Of a DNA stretch of 64,000 bases, positions 49,402 to 59,225 are shown piece by piece; position 1 is the first letter of the stretch; each line of letters opens with the position of its first letter. The position numbers and the translations under genes are program-made. The stretch is from the NCBI GenBank assembly GCA_020055645.1, contig CM034549.1:1178001-1242000 (forward strand), in the 5' to 3' direction. This DNA comes from Tomocerus qinae (lineage: Eukaryota; Arthropoda; Collembola; Entomobryomorpha; Tomoceridae). A model generated the notes under the pieces. That model did not search any database and was not told the origin of the DNA. It saw only the letters and a list, made by a program, of their open reading frames with translations.

Positions 49402-49703
49402 TAGACTTCCTGAAATAGGGTTTTAAAACTTTGCTTTAGGCTGATTGGAAATATCTATTTCTAATTAGCCTTTTAATAAATCAAGTTTATCCAATTTATT
49501 TGATTGTTCACTGAAAGTTATATATCTTTTATTACTGTTATCAATTATTGATAATTGCCGATACGGACACAGTACTAGGAAATGAACAATAATAATATAA
49601 TCATCATCAAAACATTAATGAACATAATTTAGATACAAACAATTTTAATAAAAACATATTTGAAATGAATCATTTTAAGTTGGTTTTGTTATAATTTAAG
49701 TGG

Positions 49704-52163
49704 TTATGAATGATTTTGCAAGAGCCTCGGAGAACGGATACAACAATATATCTCGTTACAGGTATTAATCCTACAACGGTTATTTTGGGATCTTCCTGGC
49801 ACGGCCCTAGCTGCAACGACGTTTGCTGTCATCTTAATCGATGTGGTCCATTCAGAATAAGTTAACTGTTCCTTGTTGAACATCCAAAAGTTAGCATAGC
49901 TACATTGATCAAATAATGCAACGCCTTTTCCTTTTTGAGGTAGCAACTTCCATGATTCAAATTCTCGCAATTTTAGCTCTGACCTCATGTCTTGAGTAAC
50001 TTTCTTTTTATATTCTGATTCTCGAATCTTGAATTTTTGGTAAATGTTTTGAATATCCTGAACTGTAAATCCTAATCTGCTGATACAAAGATCTTTTTCT
50101 CTATTGTAATTTCTGCAGGCAGATACAAAAGGATTCTTAATGCTTTCCAGAATACAAGTGATATTAAAGGATTGAAGATAGGCCTCCCAGTATGCACACG
50201 TAATGCCTAGTCCTTTAAACTTTCTCGGAGAGTACAACATATGATTATTAGTATCATGAGGAATAGAAAGGATCTCTTTCACTGTGCTCCTTATAGACTT
50301 ATCTATTTTCTTCATGAAAGACTGGCTTAATTTGCAGATAGGCGTAGTCTGAAGAAAATAAGTCAAAATAGGCCAAATATATTGATTTAAAATATTAATC
50401 TTTTGGTCTGATTGCAACATAGGAGTACTAGTTAATATATTGAGCTTGTCGTTCAATTTCTTCAAAATAGAATTTTCATTGATCACTATTTCATCTTCAA
50501 ATGTTACTCCAAGGTATTTTATTTGTTCGTTGTGTTTCAATGCTTTAATTTTCAATCCATTGCTTAATAATAAATCCTCTTCCGATAAGAATCCATTTTC
50601 CAAAATTATTGCAGTGGATTTATTATGATTGATCCTATATCCAGTTTCCAATAGTAAACTTTCAGCCATGGAGAACAATATAGAAGCAGATTCTCTAGAA
50701 TTTCCAAATGGAGCCAAATCATCTACAAAACCCAATAAAGATATTTTTGGGAGGTTCTTTTGAATTTGAAATCCAAATTTATCCGAAACTTCCGGGTTTG
50801 TAATTTCGTTAAATACGTAATTAATAGACACATTAAATACTATTGGCGAAAGTGACGACCCTTGGAAAATCCCTCGATTCAAGAAAATTGGTTCAGAAAT
50901 TTTAGAATTCGAATAAATCCTTGTAAAATTATTTGTTTGGAGAGTGAGAGTAAGATTTCTTAATACATCTGGAATTGGTAATTCAAAAAAAGATCTTTCC
51001 ATATGCATATGTCCAGTCGTATCATACGCTTGATGTCCATCCAAAATTAAAGCAACAAAGGTTAATTTATCCTTTTTAGCCTTTTGAAGACAGCCATTTA
51101 GAATAGAAGAATTTATGTGACAACCAGGTTCATGAATGAAACCCTTTTGAAAACTGTTGAATGTGACAAAATTTCGTAGATTCTTCTCAATAACTTTTTC
51201 TATAACTCGTCTAATAACAGATGAAATCGAAATAGGTCTCCAATTTGACACATCGTTAATTTCACCTTTCTTTTTGTAGACCAGAATAGTCCTTGCTTCT
51301 TTTAGACAATCAAGAATAATGTTATGACGTAACATGATATTAATTATGGTCGTAATAATTGTGTCACATTTAATGGATTTAATAGTCCTCGGCAGGATTC
51401 CATCTGGTCCAGTCGAAGAATCATACTTAATGCTTCTGATGGCAGATTGCACTTCAGTTTCAGAAATTATTGAGTTGAAAGATTTATTAATATTACGTTG
51501 ATCCTCATTGCTAATTGTAGTGTAATCATCACGAACAAGATTATTTGGAGTACTCCAACGGTTGGCAAAACTAGAGTGTAAGTTTTCAATAGCAATGGGA
51601 CATTTGACATTATCTCCCTTGAATATTGAGTCCACGCATCTTTTTCTTTGGTTGAAGTAATTATATTGCATCAATTCGTAATTGTATTTATCAAATCTGG
51701 CTTTTCGAGATCGAGAATCCTTACGTTCCGGATTGGTACAGGATTTATAGGTAGCCCTTTTATTTGCAAATAACTGCTTATTTTTTCGCAATAGATAAAA
51801 TCTTTTTGCCGGATGAACTGGACCTGGGAGCTTATCATTAGCTTCCTTCAAGATTTGAATGAATTTAGTAATACTTTCATTGAAGATCTGATCATCGAAG
51901 TTGTCAATCATTGGAATTAATAAATCATTAATACTAGACAGATCTGCATTTACTTTAATCACGTGCTTTTGAGATTTTGATAGTTTTTCAGTCAGCTCTT
52001 GATCTACAGTCCCTTGAATAGGTAAACTAGATTTTGTATTGGTCAACAAAGAATTCCTGTAATCAGAAGGATGGCTCTTTGAAATGTGAATAGCTACTCC
52101 CCGGGATCCTTTATACAATTTATTACATATTGGACATGGTTGAGCATTAGGATCTACTATCAT
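49704..52163 (-). CDS. RLE-class LINE reverse transcriptase, endonuclease missing
   Basis: Unbroken 819-codon frame on the minus strand. Residues 10-31 are a C2H2 finger (C10, C13, H26, H31), the DNA-targeting type found in R2/NeSL-group elements. The reverse transcriptase spans about 240-560: WRPISISS, LDGHQAYDTTGH (catalytic Asp), QGSSLSPIVFN (usual QGDPLSP altered) and FVDD (479-482). The C-terminal region has the ANVVAARAVPGRS plus CR block that precedes the CCHC/endonuclease region in this class. After that the frame shifts (a VLRGSCK-like block reads in the next frame near 49715). Conserved endonuclease sequence is absent down to 49404. The ATG is 10 bp from a MITE, so the original start may be further upstream. 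Confidence 0.82.
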   Translation of the reverse strand: MIVDPNAQPCPICNKLYKGSRGVAIHISKSHPSDYRNSLLTNTKSSLPIQGTVDQELTEKLSKSQKHVIKVNADLSSINDLLIPMIDNFDDQIFNESITKFIQILKEANDKLPGPVHPAKRFYLLRKNKQLFANKRATYKSCTNPERKDSRSRKARFDKYNYELMQYNYFNQRKRCVDSIFKGDNVKCPIAIENLHSSFANRWSTPNNLVRDDYTTISNEDQRNINKSFNSIISETEVQSAIRSIKYDSSTGPDGILPRTIKSIKCDTIITTIINIMLRHNIILDCLKEARTILVYKKKGEINDVSNWRPISISSVIRRVIEKVIEKNLRNFVTFNSFQKGFIHEPGCHINSSILNGCLQKAKKDKLTFVALILDGHQAYDTTGHMHMERSFFELPIPDVLRNLTLTLQTNNFTRIYSNSKISEPIFLNRGIFQGSSLSPIVFNVSINYVFNEITNPEVSDKFGFQIQKNLPKISLLGFVDDLAPFGNSRESASILFSMAESLLLETGYRINHNKSTAIILENGFLSEEDLLLSNGLKIKALKHNEQIKYLGVTFEDEIVINENSILKKLNDKLNILTSTPMLQSDQKINILNQYIWPILTYFLQTTPICKLSQSFMKKIDKSIRSTVKEILSIPHDTNNHMLYSPRKFKGLGITCAYWEAYLQSFNITCILESIKNPFVSACRNYNREKDLCISRLGFTVQDIQNIYQKFKIRESEYKKKVTQDMRSELKLREFESWKLLPQKGKGVALFDQCSYANFWMFNKEQLTYSEWTTSIKMTANVVAARAVPGRSQNNRCRINTCNEIYCCIRSPRLLQNHS

Positions 52164-52173
52164 GCTTCTAAAA

Positions 52174-52409
52174 CAAGGCTGTATTGAGGGGGGGCAAATG
52201 CCCCCCCCCCCCCGAAATCCAAGAAAAAGGGAAATTTTTTCTCAAAATACCAAAAAATTTCGCGCTTCGCGCGATTTTATGTGATTTTTAAGCTATTTAT
52301 GACTCATTTCAGACAAAATAAGCTAAAATTTTTCGCGCGATTATGCCTACTATATATTGTCCTATGATATCATTGCCCCCTCCGAAATCGACTTCTAAAT
52401 ACGGTACTG
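52174..52409. mobile_element. hAT-type MITE, 236 bp, with 8-bp duplication
   Basis: Flanked by TTCTAAAA at 52166-52173 and 52410-52417. The ends are CAAGGCTGTATTGAG and (complement) CAGTACCGTATTTAG, imperfect but hAT-like. Contains the cgcgcttcgcgcg palindrome shared with 7149-7323 and a gaaatccaagaaaaa block shared with copies near 45328 and 54910. It inserted just 5' of the LINE frame. Confidence 0.8.
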
Positions 52410-52417
52410 TTCTAAAA

Positions 52418-53852
52418 CTAATGCATTTAGCATCGCAAATGTAAAATTGATATGAATTGGCAATCTAAAAGGTTGACTATCAGTAATGTTAATTTCCTAT
52501 CTCAGGAAAGTGAAAATATCTGAAAGTAATATTGCACGTAGAAGATTTTGGTGACTATTGTTGAAAAGATTGAACATTTCCCTGTAACTTGTGGCCCTCC
52601 GAATTTTCAAAAACAAACCAAGTGGGTCATAATTAGCGTTTCAAAAAAACATGCTTATAGAAAAAGGGCGCGGAAATTTTCTGCGACAATATTGTGATGT
52701 ATTTTTATTACAATCAAATAATTTAAAAATCTGAGAGCCACATGTTCCAGACAAATCCTGGAGGATCAACACAAAATTTATCGAAATGAAATCGGTTGAT
52801 TATTTTTTGATTTATGTGCACTATTATAAAGGTCTGCAATTTGAAAAAATGTATAAGCAAAACCATCAGAGAACGACCCACAAATCTAGAGTGGCAGAGT
52901 ACACAAAACAAGTATGGAACTAAGTTACAGTGCACTGTGCACGCACATTCAAAAATTCAAAACAAATTAGATATTTGTTTTCTGTCCTAGTTCCGTCTTT
53001 CTTACAGATTTTTGATCCGTTTGAAAATATATCCGGATTTTATAAAAGTATGAATTGTCATCTATCTAATCTGTTGTTTGCGTGCGAAGGTAAATGTAAT
53101 TTTGTGTTGGCGGAATTTGGAGTGCCAAAGGGACTACTTTATACCAGGAAAGGCAAGGATAATAGAAGTATATAGGGATAAAGGTTCGGACAAAAGAGTA
53201 TACTTTTACATGTATTTCAAAAATGACGGCAGCTGACGTCACTGTCAACATGTATCTAGTGGGACGGTGGGACGGAAATCACGGTCCATTGTCATGGATA
53301 TTTTGACTTTGTTTTGAGGACACTGAAAATGCCTATCAAAATACATGGTCAACCCCCCGACCCCCTAAGTGTGACGACAGCTTACGTCATCAAAATTGAC
53401 CCAAAATCCCACTTTTCATTTTAGTTGACATTGTCCCCAGGTTGCAGGAAAGGATTTAATTTTTAGCTTGCTGTTAGCTTTGCTTTTGCTAGCATTGATG
53501 TACTTGTGGGAGGAGCTAAACCTCCACTACTAGTCACCCTTTAGTAAGGACTGTGTTATTGAATGTCTGAATAATGAACGCTAATCAATTTGTGACAACA
53601 ATTACCAGCTGCTAAGCTATTTCATACGTTTGCACCAAATTTTATTCAAACCTTCAACACGAAATTTAAATGGACGAACTATTTTTTACCATTTTTACCA
53701 TTAAAAACCACTTACCAAGGTGCGGGCCTTACTAAGGGAACTCTGCATGAGGTGAGGTCAGAGGTAGGACCTAATATGAATATGAGGTGTGGTACGTGAC
53801 ACCCTCAGGTGGAGGATCTAACAGGTGAGAGCTAGTCCCAACTGTAATAGAA
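52418..53852. other. Non-coding stretch with one weak exon-like segment
   Basis: On the minus strand, after an acceptor ttttttcaaattgcag, a frame at 52845-52732 is open for about 37 codons (includes FCVDPPGFVWNMW) but runs into a stop without a donor. I do not call it an exon. Nothing else recognised. Confidence 0.3.
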
Positions 53853-53860
53853 GTCATGAG

Positions 53861-54273
53861 CAGTGTTCGATGACCAGCCGGCTGCGGCTGGTTGGTTAAA
53901 ATGGCTGGCTAAAATGGCCGGCCGGCTGGTTGAAATTCTTGGCTCGGGTAAACCAGAGGGTAAATCCTAACCTATCAATGTTATTGTTTTAATTAGGTTA
54001 GGTTAGGTCTCTCGAAATTGAGTATAGGTATCCCCTGTGTAATTCATAGCACGATTTTTAAAATTTTTCGCTCAGGTTTACTCCAGCCAAATTCTTTGTT
54101 AGCCAGTGGCTGAAATGGCCAAAAATAGTCGAATGGGGCTCTGTGAACAAAGAAAATCATCCTTGATTTGGCGGAAAATTTTAAAAACCATGATTTTTGG
54201 CCACTAGCCATTTCAGCCGTTTTAGCCGGCTGGCTGGTCAAAATCATTTTCAGCCGGCTAAAATAGAACATTG
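53861..54273. mobile_element. hAT-type MITE, 413 bp, GCCGGC-rich
   Basis: Inverted ends CAGTGTTC(G)AT... and (complement) CAATGTTCTATTTTAGCCGG are flanked by the 8-bp duplication GTCATGAG (53853-53860, 54274-54281). The interior carries repeated ggctggct/agccggc words. Related sequence occurs at 35100-36420. Confidence 0.85.
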
Positions 54274-54334
54274 GTCATGAGTGTATCAAAATAAAATCAA
54301 AATAAAAGCTACACAACGTACGTAAATTTGTGAC

Positions 54335-54574
54335 CTTTATGGCCACAGAAATGTCAACAATGTAGTCTAATGTGCACATATCATATACAGCTTGAGCGTG
54401 GTCGTGATCCTCTTTATAGTTGAGGTGATCAGGTAGTTGCATTTTTATGCTTCGACCTTTGAAATGGCTGAGATTTTTATGGTCGTATAGCTGATAACGC
54501 TCTACATCCGAGTGGCTTATGAATTTGTGTGGCAGCAGAGATATGAGAAACAGAAATACCGTCAGACAAAGCAA
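54335..54574 (-). CDS. Candidate exon: signal/anchor plus extracellular-like segment
   Basis: Minus strand, acceptor attgtttcag and donor ATAAAG|gtcaca, 80 codons in phase 0. It starts with a hydrophobic helix (LLCLTVFLFLISLLP). A polar, His- and Asp-rich segment follows (for example HLNYKEDHDHAQAVYDMCTL). It could be an early exon of the membrane protein whose last exons are at 26075-26707, which would place the 18-kb LTR element in an intron. That link is inference; the phases show a missing exon between them. Family not recognised. Confidence 0.45.
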
Positions 54575-55369
54575 CTGAAACAATAAAAAAAATTTACCCA
54601 GTGGAAAACCAAAAACAACTACACAATATAGACGAGGACTTACAAATTCTAGGGGGGCATAAATTGCTATTCCTAGATGTGATGATTTCCCAAAACACAC
54701 AACACTGGAAAACCGCTCTGCAAATGTCGGATCTTCACTCACTGCCACTGCTGATCGCATACTATTACGACTACGTTTATCTTCCATCCTCCTACTTGTG
54801 TTTTGCATCATACATCAGAAACAGAAACCGATCTCTCCAATAAACTGCCACACAAGTATCGTGTAGTTATTTTCAAGGACGTATTGAGGAGGGGGTCTGA
54901 CCGCGCCCGCAATCCACGAAACAAAGAATTTTTTTCTCAAAATAGCAAAAAATTATTATCCATGGATATTGTAATATTCTGTCGTAACGTAACCATTAGT
55001 TCTGAGCTCTGACAGTGGTTCAAAATCTGACCACATTTTAGCCCCTCTCTGATTAGGTTCAAGTACTTTCAAAATACGGGGAAATTCAAACCTGTTCGCT
55101 ACCACAAAAGGAGGGTAAAAGTACATTTGTAGCCCAAGTAACCATAAGTTTATTTCAGAACAGGCCCATATTTTCCAGAGATGCTTGAGGTGATGGTATA
55201 CAGTTAAAAAGTTCAGATTGTTTATGCCACGAATGGGGATGTTGCTATACGTATCTAACACAAATAGTATCAACTAAACTAAGTCAAAGTACATGCACAG
55301 AGCCCGTCTAGTTTCTGTTTATGGAAGCCAGTCTGTATAAATTAGGCGCAAATATCTATCCGATATATC

Positions 55370-55471
55370 GTTCAGCCGTTCAAACCTCACTCTACAGGGC
55401 TGACTACGACTTATCGCTATCTCGTCAATGGTCGTAATCAGCCCTGTAGAGTGAGGTTAGAACGGCTGAAC
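55370..55471. repeat. 41-bp-stem hairpin
   Basis: Arms 55370-55410 and 55431-55471 pair with very few mismatches around a 20-nt loop. The outer end is gttcagccgttc and the inner part ctctacagggctga. It could be a tiny MITE or a small-RNA precursor. Confidence 0.7.
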
Positions 55472-55544
55472 AATGAACACAATCATAAAGTTTATTATGA
55501 AAGCTGGGCTGTGAAATCCATTTATTTGACATTTGTCAATAGAT

Positions 55545-55756
55545 GAGTTTCTTACTATAAGTCTCTGGTGGGCTGGGGACCTCACTAAAGAATAAATTTA
55601 ATCATCGTTATTGCGCTCGATAGATGCCTCACCACTGTACTTGACTGTACATGCACGTTGCCTTCAGTGCAGTGGTGGGGCATCTATCGAGCGCAATAAC
55701 GATGATTATTCCTTAGGGAGATCTCCAGTCCACCAGAGACTTATAATAAGAAACTC
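55545..55756. repeat. 92-bp-stem hairpin
   Basis: Arms 55545-55640 and 55666-55756 pair (landmarks gagtttcttactataagtct and cgttattgcgctcgatagat) around a loop of about 25 nt. Only 74 bp from the previous hairpin. Non-coding; the 62-codon frame is a shadow. Confidence 0.75.
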
Positions 55757-55799
55757 GACCATTATGTCTACACCAGTGATGGGCGCGAGCTTATCTTGA

Positions 55800-56170
55800 G
55801 TCCTCCGATAGTCCTCTGAACATAATTGAGAGGACTCAGTGGAAGGTAGGACTCGTCCCAATTTTCAAATGAATTCATAAGTCCTCTGAAAAGTCCTCTT
55901 AGTCACATGATCGCTTATAAAGTCCTCTAAAAGTCCTCTCAAATACAAACTTAGGAAAACAAGTCCTCTCGTAAGTCCTCCCAGTCACGTGACAATATGT
56001 TAAGTCCTCCCAAAGTCTTCCCAATCTAAGAAATGCGAACAAAACTCCTCTCAAAAGTCCTCCTAGTCACGTGATTGGTAAATAAGTCCTCTCAAAATCC
56101 TCCCAGTGTCAGTCGAACGAAATTAACTCCTCGGAAAAGTCCTCCCAGTCACGTGATTGTTCATTGAGTC
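55800..56170. repeat. AAGTCCTC repeat block with CACGTG cores
   Basis: More than a dozen aagtcctc(t/c) words in four to five larger units. Most units end in agtcacgtga (near 55983, 56075 and 56147; cacatg near 55907). The E-box palindrome CACGTG is the best-preserved part. It lies 260 bp past the stop of the minus-strand exoribonuclease gene. Confidence 0.7.
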
Positions 56171-56426
56171 TTAGCTCAATAAAGTTCATTGCTCAGCGTA
56201 TAAGGTAGTTTAAAAAATATTTTTGAAATAAATCATAAATTACTGAGCACTAACACTAAGCATAAATTGACACTAATTGATAGTAATATTCTCATTTTAT
56301 TTATATCACAAAATTTCAGTACATTACTTTTCAAGGAAAAGCACTTTTAAATTATTTACAAATGTACGGAACATGTCATACTTTGAAAAACCGCAAACTA
56401 ATTAATTACTATTTATCAGTAATTTA

Positions 56427-57851
56427 TTACAACCACTGATACTTGCTACTTCTTATAGCCTGTTTCATCTGCCGCTGTTTTTCTCGCAATCTTTTTTTCT
56501 CAATCTCCAAATTGTCTTGATGGTTACTGTACCAAGCCCTCTCTGCATCACATTTCTTAACTTTTGCACCAGTACAATTCAATGCAAGATGACCAAAATT
56601 CCTGCAACTAGAATTATTAAAGAATGATATTATTAACAATAATAGCAATAAATAAAATAATTCTAATTCAAAAAATTTAATTTTATAAAAGTATATTTTG
56701 TATTACCGATAACATTCCCCATTAAACTTTGTTGTTAGTATTTGAAATTTTTTCTGTTCCTTTATGTTCAAAACCGCTGATTTTACGTCTGCATTTAAAT
56801 AGTTTGGTATCCTTCCTATTTCAGCAATATGTTTTATAGAATCCGATGACATTATGGATTTTGGAGGAACATCCATCTTTCTCGCTGTATATTCTCGAAA
56901 GACATAGATTTCCTTCGCTATAGCCTTTATTTCAGAGTTATTGGTTTGCAAATTTACCTCTTTTTCAAAGGAAGGATATAATCTCCCACCATATAATTGA
57001 TTAAGCATCGCTTTTCTCATTTTTAACGATAATTCGTTCAAAAAGTTCTCGGACAATCCGAGATCTAACTTTTCACAAAATTTAACCCAGATTCCTAGCA
57101 GTAATTTTGAATCGTTAACACAATACTTAATCAGATTTGGATGTAAAGGCCTTATTCGAAAATCTGCTAATTGCTCTTTAGGAATGTCATATCCAAGAAA
57201 CTCTTCCACCAGCTGTTTAAATCCAATATTTTTGGAGTAGATTATAGCGTTTTGATACTGTTTGACACAGCTATAAAGTATTTGTGTATCAATATAAGGA
57301 TAGAGAAAGATAGAAAAATCTCTTTGTAGCCATAATACATCATTAGCTCCACCATGAACCACTTTCAGTATAGTTTCGTCTTCAAAGATCCTTTTCAACC
57401 GAACTCCAACTTGTTGAGGAATTTTTAATGCGTCAACAATAAAATTGTTGTCCTTGGTACTAATTTGTATGGTGCATATTATTCCCGTATAAGACTGAAG
57501 ACTATGACATTCCATATCAATAAAAATTATTGTTTGTTTTTTCAGAAATATTTCAAGTGCTAGACAATCCGCCGTCGTATCAATCCAAACATATTTGAGA
57601 TCATCTGGGTTAATTTGCTGATGCTTTTGATGGTGCAATTTAAAAACATTGGCAGAAACCTTCCACTTTAGAATTGAATGATTTAATGGATGTATAGTAT
57701 ATTTCATTCCAGGATTTTCATTTTTCTTCTCTATACTCCGTTTCAGTTCTTTGTGACCATGCATTGAATTTTCAGCTATTCCATACCTTTTCATGTCCTC
57801 AACCAACGATTTATTTGACCTTTTTATTTTTGGCATGATTATTTCGGACAA
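56427..57851 (-). CDS. Rrp6/EXOSC10-like 3'-5' exoribonuclease with CCHC zinc knuckle
   Basis: Two exons, 57851-56707 and 56607-56427, with a 99-bp intron (CG|gtaata ... ttctag|T), give 441 residues. Residues about 85-270 are a DEDDy exonuclease: D112 and E114 (IDMECHS), D171 (HGGANDVLWLQRDF), Y243 and D247 (YCVND), with QLADFRIRPL between. All five catalytic residues are present. Residues about 300-360 fit an HRDC domain. The junction creates CYRCRNFGHLALNC (C380, C383, H388, C393). The tail is basic/coiled (EIEKKRLREKQRQMKQ). Rrp6 trims and degrades nuclear RNA with the exosome; this copy lacks the N-terminal PMC2NT domain and is half the usual length. A diverged paralogue or retrocopy with a new tail is possible. 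Confidence 0.82.
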
Positions 57852-59225
57852 TCCGAAATACAGCTAAAAAAAGTACCAGAACAAAAACGATAGAACATGG
57901 CTTTTCTAAAAAAATCAAAAGTGTTTAGTTTACGTTGGGTTAGGTGTCAAGGAAATAGTATGTGAATGGATTGCAATACAAGTAATGAGTTGCAGATAAT
58001 GTTTTTCTGCTTTAAAATTTGAAATTTCAGAATTAATGAAAACTGGAAATAATTAGAAAATTCTTATTATGAAAAGGCAAATAAATGTGAACTATTAAGA
58101 TTTGACGGTAAAACAATGTTTTGTAGTTTTTTTACCCAATTCGTCGGAATCTGAATGGGAAGCAAAAATAGCAATACTGTTTGTCAACTAGAACAGATCA
58201 CAGAAGAGTTCCAAAGTAAGATGAAGAGTCCTTTATCTAACAGACAACAGTCAAATCAGCATAAACGCTTTCCAATAGCTGTGCCGTTAGCAATGCAAAG
58301 CAATGCACATATGTCGTTGATTCAGGGATTATTTTAACTGCCTCACTCACAGACACAGAGATGTATAGTATTAACGAATGAGCTTATGTGATTCGGAATT
58401 AGGTACCTAATACCTATATGACGGCTGCTTCTACTGTAGGTAAATTCAATAGAATGTTTTGCTTTACTCCTGCAGCCATTTTGAATAGGAAAACTGGGTG
58501 CACGCCCAGGGGGAATCAATGGCTGCATCCATGACCATGGGATTTTTCACAGCTGATAGCTAACTGAATGCACCCAAATCGCTAACTGGCTGCAGAAAGA
58601 TGCTGAAATTAGCTATTGACATCACCTAATTATAATGTCCGAATCACATTAATATGAGCTTTGGTTTTGTAAGACGATAAAATACTTGTATTTCAACTTT
58701 TAAATTTAAATGTAGATGGTTTTTAGCATTATGGCTCGAAACAATCTTGAACGGCTGACCATCCGTTGTTGTGTTGCTTTGAAAATGGCCTTTCTCGACA
58801 AACGATTTTTATTATTGGTAGTTAGATGCAAGACATTTGGATGATTTTGGGAGTAAATGTAAGACCTCCCCTTATTTTCTGTACAATGTCATTATTTTAA
58901 TTCGCAATTCATGACTGACATGCCTTTTCAAATCAAGTTGCTGTGAAAGAGTGTAGTAAGTAGCGCCTTTGTTAAGAAGAGCATAATATAATAGCTTATT
59001 AGAAAAGATAACAGCAATATATGAATAGCATTAAATTTAAAAATGGGAATGGTTAATTTATTAGATGTTATGTAACGTAGTTATTTACTCCTTACAGACC
59101 TTACTAAAATCAAACATAATAATTAATTCCATGAGTCTCCGCGATAACAGTTTTGAAAATATATTTTATTAATTTCCATTTTATACTACATATTTGTTGT
59201 TCTTTAGACATTTATAATTATTTTC
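57852..59225. other. Intergenic sequence
   Basis: No gene supported. A 60-codon + strand frame (58155-58337) has no recognisable features. Likely holds the promoter of the minus-strand exoribonuclease gene; no element identified. Confidence 0.4.

Noticed and set aside
52732-52845. Minus-strand exon-like segment after a good acceptor
   Set aside because: Only about 37 codons, ends in a stop without a donor in suitable phase, and the membrane-protein gene has clear last exons elsewhere.
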